Positions 34,401 to 38,035 of a stretch of DNA of 38,035 nt are shown here, one piece after another. The notes beneath the pieces are model-generated. The model was given only the letters and a program-made list of their open reading frames with translations. It was not told the origin of the DNA and searched no databases. A program made the translations under genes and the position numbers. Each line of letters opens with the position of its first letter. Positions within the stretch are counted from its first letter, which is position 1. The stretch is from Amphritea opalescens (GTDB lineage Bacteria > Pseudomonadota > Gammaproteobacteria > Pseudomonadales > Balneatricaceae), in NCBI RefSeq assembly GCF_003957515.1, contig NZ_RQXW01000023.1, positions 1-38,035 on the forward strand, in the 5' to 3' direction.

Positions 34401-35366
34401 GGTAATACCGTCACTGAAGGGCGTGACTTGGCGGCATTGCAGCAGAGTTTTGGCGCGCAGGCACGGCAAGCATTAACGCAGGCTCCTTCTGAAAGCTGGG
34501 GGCGTAAAGGCATCACCGGTTGGGATTTCGGTGATCTGCCGGCGGCTATCACCTTAAAGCAGGCCGGAGGTTTAGAGCTTGAAGTCTATCCCGGATTGCA
34601 AGATTGTGGCGACAGTGTCGAACTCAAAGTGTTTGATGATCGGGCGATGGCCGCCTATCAAAATCGCTTAGGGCTAGCCCGACTGTTTTTGCTGCAACTG
34701 AGTGAACAGGTGAGATACCTGAAAAGTCGCTTGCCGAAGTTTCAACAAACCGCCATCTTGCTGGCCAAGGTGCAAAACAAGAATCAGTTGCATGAGCAAT
34801 GTCTATTGAGTGCCGTGATCGCTACCTTTTTGCGAGAAGATGCAGAGATACGCACACAGCAGCAGTTCGATGATCGGCTGAACCAGTATCGCAGCGAGTA
34901 CTGCGCGCAGGCAGAAAAGCAAGCTGAACGGCTGGCGGGTATTGCACAGCAATATCATGGCCTCCAAAAAAAGCTTTCAGGTTCGGTTAATCTTCAGGCT
35001 GTTACTATCCTCAACGATATCCGGCAGCAACTCGAGGGCCTAGTGTACAAAGACTTTTTGCTTCGCGTACCCACGGAACAGTTGCAGTCCTATTCTCGTT
35101 ATTTGAGTGGGGTTGAACAACGGTTAGAAAAGTATCAGCGTGAATTGCCCCGTCAGCGTATGTTAAGCGAGCAGTTACAGCAGTTGACCCGTCAGTATCG
35201 AGGCCAAGCGGAGCTTGATAGTAAGCATAACCGTTACAACGAAGCGCTAGAGAATTATCGCTGGATGTTAGAAGAGTACCGCATATCTCTGTTTGCCCAG
35301 CAGTTAGGCACCCGAACAACGGTGTCTGAAAAACGACTGAAGCAGCTGTGGCAACAGATAGAATAG
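31446..35366 (+). CDS. hrpA: ATP-dependent RNA helicase HrpA
   Basis: This 1306-residue DEAH-box helicase is about the length of E. coli HrpA (1300), which rescues stalled or collided ribosomes and processes some mRNAs. Walker A is GETGSGKT (95-102), DEAH is at 192-195, SAT is in ITSATIDLERFS, and motif VI is QRKGRCGRV. The winged-helix, ratchet and OB regions follow. The HrpA-specific C-terminal region (DUF3418-like, KSWGRKGITGWDFGDLP-type stretch) is complete. The start is GTG at 31446, with weak upstream sequence. It follows yafJ by 31 bases. Confidence 0.95.
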   Translation: MTAIIKQLYARLDNCLIADRFAIRKKIQRLQQSIKQQKPNDRLQNEIDGALQRSEERVARRDYSQPINYPDLPVSGRREEIAKAIAEHQVVVIAGETGSGKTTQIPKICLELGLGKVGLIGHTQPRRLAARTVANRIAEELQTSLGSTVGYQVRFTEQVADNTMVKLMTDGILLAETQNDRYLERYQVLIIDEAHERSLNIDFLLGYLHRILPKRPDLKVIITSATIDLERFSQHFNNAPVIEVSGRTFPVELHYRPLEEMDDNSEKSIPEGIVCATEELVQLERQKGISGAGDILVFLSGEREIRETAEYLRKAAQQGRLRHIEVMPLYARLSVAEQNKIFSSVRGAGRRIVLSTNVAETSLTVPGIRYVIDPGLARISRYSYRSKVQRLPVEPVSQASANQRKGRCGRVAEGICIRLYSEEDFNARPEFTDAEIRRTNLAAVILQMLNVRLGAIDEFPFIDPPDGRYINDGFKLLQELGAVDVKRQLTKLGRQLSRLPVDPKIGRMLLAAAKNNCLSEMIVIASALSVQDPRERPMDKQQAADQKHREYADEESDFVTLVNLWNLYEEQRQELSQNQLRKYCQKQFLSYMRMREWRDVHRQLHLICRNLDYKENTQPAGYDALHQSLLTGLLGNMGFKQEGKEYLGARNRRFNIFPGSMLYKKAPKWIMAAELVETSRLYARMVARIDPLWAEPLAGHLVKRSYLEPHWEKKKAQVVAQEQVTLYGLIIVPGRTVHYGRIDPEVSQQIFIRSALVEGQFSTQGAFFNHNRKLLTSIEGLEAKTRRRDLLVDEDTLTEFYTLRLQENNGGAVVNGAGFENWRKEIEQQNPKILFMQEEDLLQRSADHVTRSSYPEQLMLNGAKLKLSYHFEPGAKDDGVTLQAPLVLLNQISAERLEWLVPGMLKEKCVALLKGLPKSLRKNFVPIPDYVDAFVEAAVFAEGSLNEALALHLKRMTGVRISKDDLDAVKLDDHYRVNIRLRGEKGNTVTEGRDLAALQQSFGAQARQALTQAPSESWGRKGITGWDFGDLPAAITLKQAGGLELEVYPGLQDCGDSVELKVFDDRAMAAYQNRLGLARLFLLQLSEQVRYLKSRLPKFQQTAILLAKVQNKNQLHEQCLLSAVIATFLREDAEIRTQQQFDDRLNQYRSEYCAQAEKQAERLAGIAQQYHGLQKKLSGSVNLQAVTILNDIRQQLEGLVYKDFLLRVPTEQLQSYSRYLSGVEQRLEKYQRELPRQRMLSEQLQQLTRQYRGQAELDSKHNRYNEALENYRWMLEEYRISLFAQQLGTRTTVSEKRLKQLWQQIE

Positions 35367-35792
35367 CCATTTAGGCTGTGCTATTTGATCTGTATCAGCA
35401 TTGTCTGTAGAAGTTCCATAAAATAACGCAAACAATGCAAATAAATGGGTTAAATAGTTGCGAAGCGTTGGTTGCTATGGTGTAATGCGTGAAATTTATT
35501 TAGAAGTGGTCCGTAAACACCGGTTTTTAATCAATTTTAGCCTATAATGTTTAGGTGAATGATTAAATAATCTAGGTTAATTGATCGAATCACGATAAAA
35601 TGCATGAAAGGCTGGTTTTAGATAGTTGGCCTTAAAAGTTCAATCTATGTGGATTTATTTCTCACATGGGATTGAAATTAATCTGTATTATAGTATTTTT
35701 CTTGTGTGGTCTAGCGTAGTTGATGACGCGAAGCCTCAAAGAAATTATAAAGTTTGACTACTAGTACGTTAAATATTGAAGGGGAAATGTTA
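35367..35792. other. AT-rich leader and promoter region of the porin gene
   Basis: This gap of about 425 bases is AT-rich and holds no gene. Several promoter-like elements can be drawn, for example TTGAAA near 35674 with TATTTT 16 bases on, but none is decisive. The length is typical of porin genes with layered regulation. AAGGGG (35779-35784) serves as the ribosome site. Confidence 0.45.
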
Positions 35793-36770
35793 ATGAAAAA
35801 GTCTCTAATCGCTCTGGCTGTTGCCGGTGCTCTGACGGCTCCAATGGTTGCTCAAGCTGACGCAACTTTGTACGGTTCTTTACGTGTTCAAATGAGCGAT
35901 GTTGATGGTCAAGACCTAGATATCCATGACAACACTTCACGTATCGGTATCAAGGCTACGTCTGAGTTGTTCTCTGGTGCGACTGCAATCGCTCACTTTG
36001 AAACTTATGTCAGCACTGAAACTGGTGCTTTAGATAGTACTAATGTATCTAATATTAATCCAGATGGAAGTGTCGATTCTAAAGGCCGTTTGGCTTATGT
36101 TGGTATCACCGGTTCTTACGGTACTGCAACTTTCGGTCGTCAGTGGATCCCAGCTTACCTGTTTACCATCGCTAAGACTGATATCATGGCGGCTGCGAAC
36201 ACTGAAACAACTCACAGCTATCTTACTGGCGGACGTCAGGGTAATACGGCTGCATACGTTTCTCCATCTATGAGTGGTCTGAAATTGGCTGCTGCATTTG
36301 TAGCTCGTGCTGATAATGGCGTTGATGCTGATGATACTGGTGATGATGCTGACGCTTGGCACCTTGCTGCTAACTACGAAATCGGTGATTTCACAGTAGG
36401 TCTGTCTACATTACAGTATCAAGGTACTGTAGATGAAGATATCAACTCTATCGCCGCAAGCTATGCTGCTGGTGATTGGTATGTTGGTCTGTCTGTTGAA
36501 GATGATGACGTTAACCGTACTGATGATGATGCAATCGTCGTTCTGGCTGGTTCTTACACTATGGGTAACACTACCCTGCTGGGTTCTTACACAGCTTTCG
36601 GTGATGACTCTTCTGATGTTGACCAAGGTAACCGTTACATCGTTGAAGTTCAGCAAAAACTAGGTAAGCAAGCATTTGTATTTGCTAACTATATCGAAGC
36701 TGATAACGATGCTGAAGATGCTGGTGAAGCTGCAGATACACTCGCTGTTGGTTATAACGTAAGCTTCTAA
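35793..36770 (+). CDS. Outer-membrane porin (Gram-negative general porin)
   Basis: This 325-residue precursor has a clear signal peptide (MKKSLIALAVAGALTAPMVAQA) and a mature start DATLYGSLRV, the standard opening of trimeric general porins. Later landmarks include SRIGIKATSELFSGATAIAHFE, YVGITGSYGTATFGRQ (the L3-preceding strand) and a C-terminal strand ending VGYNVSF with the terminal Phe needed for BAM recognition. The acidic D-rich loops suggest a marine habitat, a soft inference. An upstream TTG-started extension is rejected because the 35793 ATG has a ribosome site and leads directly into the signal peptide. Confidence 0.92.
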   Translation: MKKSLIALAVAGALTAPMVAQADATLYGSLRVQMSDVDGQDLDIHDNTSRIGIKATSELFSGATAIAHFETYVSTETGALDSTNVSNINPDGSVDSKGRLAYVGITGSYGTATFGRQWIPAYLFTIAKTDIMAAANTETTHSYLTGGRQGNTAAYVSPSMSGLKLAAAFVARADNGVDADDTGDDADAWHLAANYEIGDFTVGLSTLQYQGTVDEDINSIAASYAAGDWYVGLSVEDDDVNRTDDDAIVVLAGSYTMGNTTLLGSYTAFGDDSSDVDQGNRYIVEVQQKLGKQAFVFANYIEADNDAEDAGEAADTLAVGYNVSF

Positions 36771-36798
36771 TCCTTATTTAATAAGGGTTAAGTTTATA

Positions 36799-36826
36799 AA
36801 AAAGGGTCCCTAGGGGCCCTTTTTGT
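36799..36826 (+). terminator. Terminator after the porin
   Basis: AAAGGGTCCC (36801-36810), TA, GGGGCCCTTT (36813-36822) pair with one G-T wobble and are followed by more T residues. Confidence 0.9.
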
Positions 36827-36964
36827 TTGTCTCGTTTTTATCTGGGCTCAATAAATAATGGTAAGAGCCGTTAGCTTTGCCGGTTTTTACCATTATTTCT
36901 TGTTCGCAATTTTTTATGTTGTGATGCACAATACAGATTATTGATCGTTTTAGGGATGTTATCT

Positions 36965-37669
36965 ATGCCAATATTCAAACGGCTCTTGCTGACTGCTTTT
37001 GTTATGCAGTCGTTAATGTCACTGTCGGTGCAAGCCGAGGAGACGAGAGAGATCGATCCATGGGAAGGGTTTAACCGGAGCATGTTTAGTTTTAATGCTA
37101 CCCTTGATCGTTATGCTTTGACGCCTGTTACTAAGGGCTACCAAGCGATTACGCCTGATATTGTTGAGACAGGAGTTGGTAATTTTTTTGGTAATTTGGG
37201 CGATGTTGGCAGTATGCTGAATAATCTACTGCAATTTAAACCTAAGGCGGTGGTGCAAGATCTTTCTCGGGTTGTATTTAATACCACGATTGGTTTAGGG
37301 GGAATCCTCGATGTTGCAACCCCGATGGGGTTGCCCGAGCATGGTGAAGATTTTGGCCAAACACTGGGGTATTGGGGCGTTAAGACAGGCCCTTACCTGG
37401 TATTACCTTTCTTGGGCCCATCCAATATTCGGGATGGCATTGGTTTGATACCCGACTCTTTGATTGATCCCGTGGGCGAGATCGACCCCATCCGTACCCG
37501 TAATCAGCTTTATGGCTTAAGAGTGATCGATACCCGGGCAGAGCTGTTTGCCGCAGAAGAGCTTCTTAGCGGTGATCGTTATATCGCGATGCGAGACGCC
37601 TATATGCAACGTCGCGAGTTTTTGGTTAATGATGGCCAAGTCGCCGCCTTTGATGATGACCAATTCTAG
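36965..37669 (+). CDS. mlaA: MlaA/VacJ-family phospholipid transport protein
   Basis: This 234-residue precursor matches MlaA, the outer-membrane component that removes misplaced phospholipids from the outer leaflet in the Mla pathway. Family landmarks are DPWEGFNRSMFSFNATLDRYALTPVTKGY, VGNFFGNLGDVGSMLNNLLQ, GLPEHGEDFGQTLGYWGVKTGPYLVLPFLGPS and YMQRREFLVNDGQ. The start at 36965 has AGGGA upstream and gives a signal peptide ending in SVQA. There is no cysteine of a lipobox, unlike lipoprotein MlaA of E. coli. The stop codon at 37667 lies at the first base of a tandem repeat, and the C-terminal tail is shorter than in E. coli. No other mla gene is in view. Confidence 0.9.
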   Translation: MPIFKRLLLTAFVMQSLMSLSVQAEETREIDPWEGFNRSMFSFNATLDRYALTPVTKGYQAITPDIVETGVGNFFGNLGDVGSMLNNLLQFKPKAVVQDLSRVVFNTTIGLGGILDVATPMGLPEHGEDFGQTLGYWGVKTGPYLVLPFLGPSNIRDGIGLIPDSLIDPVGEIDPIRTRNQLYGLRVIDTRAELFAAEELLSGDRYIAMRDAYMQRREFLVNDGQVAAFDDDQF

Positions 37670-37910
37670 GGTGCGCTGAAGCATGAACCGCACCATGGGT
37701 TATATTACCATCGCAGCCAGAGGCAGCTCCCACAAGTGCAAAATTGTAGGGTGCTGGTGAGGAACGAACCGCACCACGTGGTGATATTACCATCGCAGCC
37801 AGAGGCAGCTCCCACAAGTGCAAAATTGTAGGGTGCCGGTGAGGAGCGAACCGCACCATATGGTGATATTACCATCACAGCCAGAGGCAGCTCCCACAAG
37901 TGCAATATTG
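37667..37910. repeat. Three tandem palindromic repeats of about 82 bp
   Basis: Units start with TAGGGTGC at 37667, 37747 and 37829, giving lengths of 80, 82 and 82. Each holds GGTGC...GCACC pairing, a small palindrome of the type CACCAYRTGGTG (degraded in unit 1), TGGTGATATTACCA, and a shared tail CAGAGGCAGCTCCCACAAG. The units are nearly identical, apart from the first, so the array is recent or kept uniform. They resemble REP/BIME-type intergenic palindromes in layout. The first T of the array belongs to the mlaA stop codon. Confidence 0.85.
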
Positions 37911-37932
37911 TAGATACCATCTCTCACCACCG

Positions 37933-37963
37933 GGTTCAAACTGTTTTTTAAGCCGTTTGAACC
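37933..37963. repeat. Inverted repeat at the end of the IS110-type transposase
   Basis: GGTTCAAAC (37933-37941) and GTTTGAACC (37955-37963) are perfect 9-base arms around 13 bases that include the minus-strand stop codon. It may terminate the transposase transcript or be structured RNA at the element end. The element boundary itself is not visible. Confidence 0.6.
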
Positions 37964-38035
37964 TGGAATTCACTTTGATTCTTAACCACGCCAAAACATA
38001 CTTGTACCAGCTTTCTCATGGCCGCTCCCAAAGCG
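37948..38035 (-). CDS. IS110-family transposase, C-terminal fragment (cut by window edge)
   Basis: The minus strand from 38034 reads ALGAAMRKLVQVCFGVVKNQ then SEFQVQTA and TAA at 37948. The AAMRKL...GV.K motif near the end is typical of IS110-family (DEDD/serine) transposases, whose C-terminal domain carries the catalytic serine. The catalytic part is off the edge. IS110 elements move by a guide-RNA-directed mechanism; the relevant non-coding end may lie partly in the DNA to the left of this gene. Confidence 0.85.
   Translation of the reverse strand, partial: ALGAAMRKLVQVCFGVVKNQSEFQVQTA

Noticed and set aside
37667-37910. CRISPR array
   Set aside because: The units adjoin directly and have no unique spacers between short identical repeats.
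37626-37920. Minus-strand frames with repeated peptides over the tandem repeat
   Set aside because: They are a by-product of the 82-base repeat staying in frame; no start signal and no protein family.

Overview
The window is a chromosomal segment from a Gram-negative, probably marine gammaproteobacterium, most like Oceanospirillales relatives. This rests on the gammaproteobacterial housekeeping proteins (RadD, HrpA, PpnN, CobB, MlaA, YidD), an Oceanospirillaceae-type trimeric porin and a TRAP uptake system. It is an inference from protein style, not a database match. Both edges are cut inside insertion sequences: the 5' end of an IS5-family transposase on the left and the 3' end of an IS110-family transposase on the right.

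Left accessory block (about 150-7200): a divergent MarR-type regulator faces an operon for a three-part TRAP transporter (dctP, dctQ, dctM), a thiolase and an acyl-CoA ligase. Together they look like a small uptake, CoA-activation and thiolysis route for an unknown carboxylic acid. A 31-bp inverted repeat in the divergent promoter region is the likely MarR operator. Two diverged direct repeats of about 100 bp (272-371 and 7072-7187) bracket the block.

Middle accessory block (about 7190-12400): first comes a repeat-rich stretch with the last 11 codons and the terminator of an alpha/beta-hydrolase gene, duplicated from the intact locus at 15.1 kb. Next is a near-perfect 32-bp palindrome overlapping a promoter-like sequence. 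Then follows a short integron-type gene-cassette array without an integrase in view. It carries a very large (1274-residue) SIR2-domain protein resembling defence-associated sirtuins, then two small membrane-protein cassettes. Two attC sites are clear and a third upstream site is possible. A long sirtuin gene with cassette boundaries is the best candidate for an unusual system here.

Core-like region (12.9-37.7 kb): a Tat-signal-bearing sulfide:quinone oxidoreductase-like flavoprotein with an alpha/beta hydrolase; a YbfB-type MFS transporter divergent from a LysR regulator; radD; mscS; an SLC5-STAC membrane protein with no kinase; an orphan yidD; a PIN-PhoH ATPase; cobB; ppnN; an AEC transporter; a TIGR00266 protein; an overlapping M23 peptidase/bactofilin pair; a YafJ-type glutamine amidotransferase; hrpA; a porin; and mlaA. 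Several gene pairs are separated by strong hairpin terminators.

Right edge: mlaA ends inside the first of three tandem palindromic units of about 82 bp. Immediately beyond is an IS110-family transposase end, fitting the known preference of some IS110 elements for REP-like palindromes. No tRNA, rRNA or CRISPR array was recognised.
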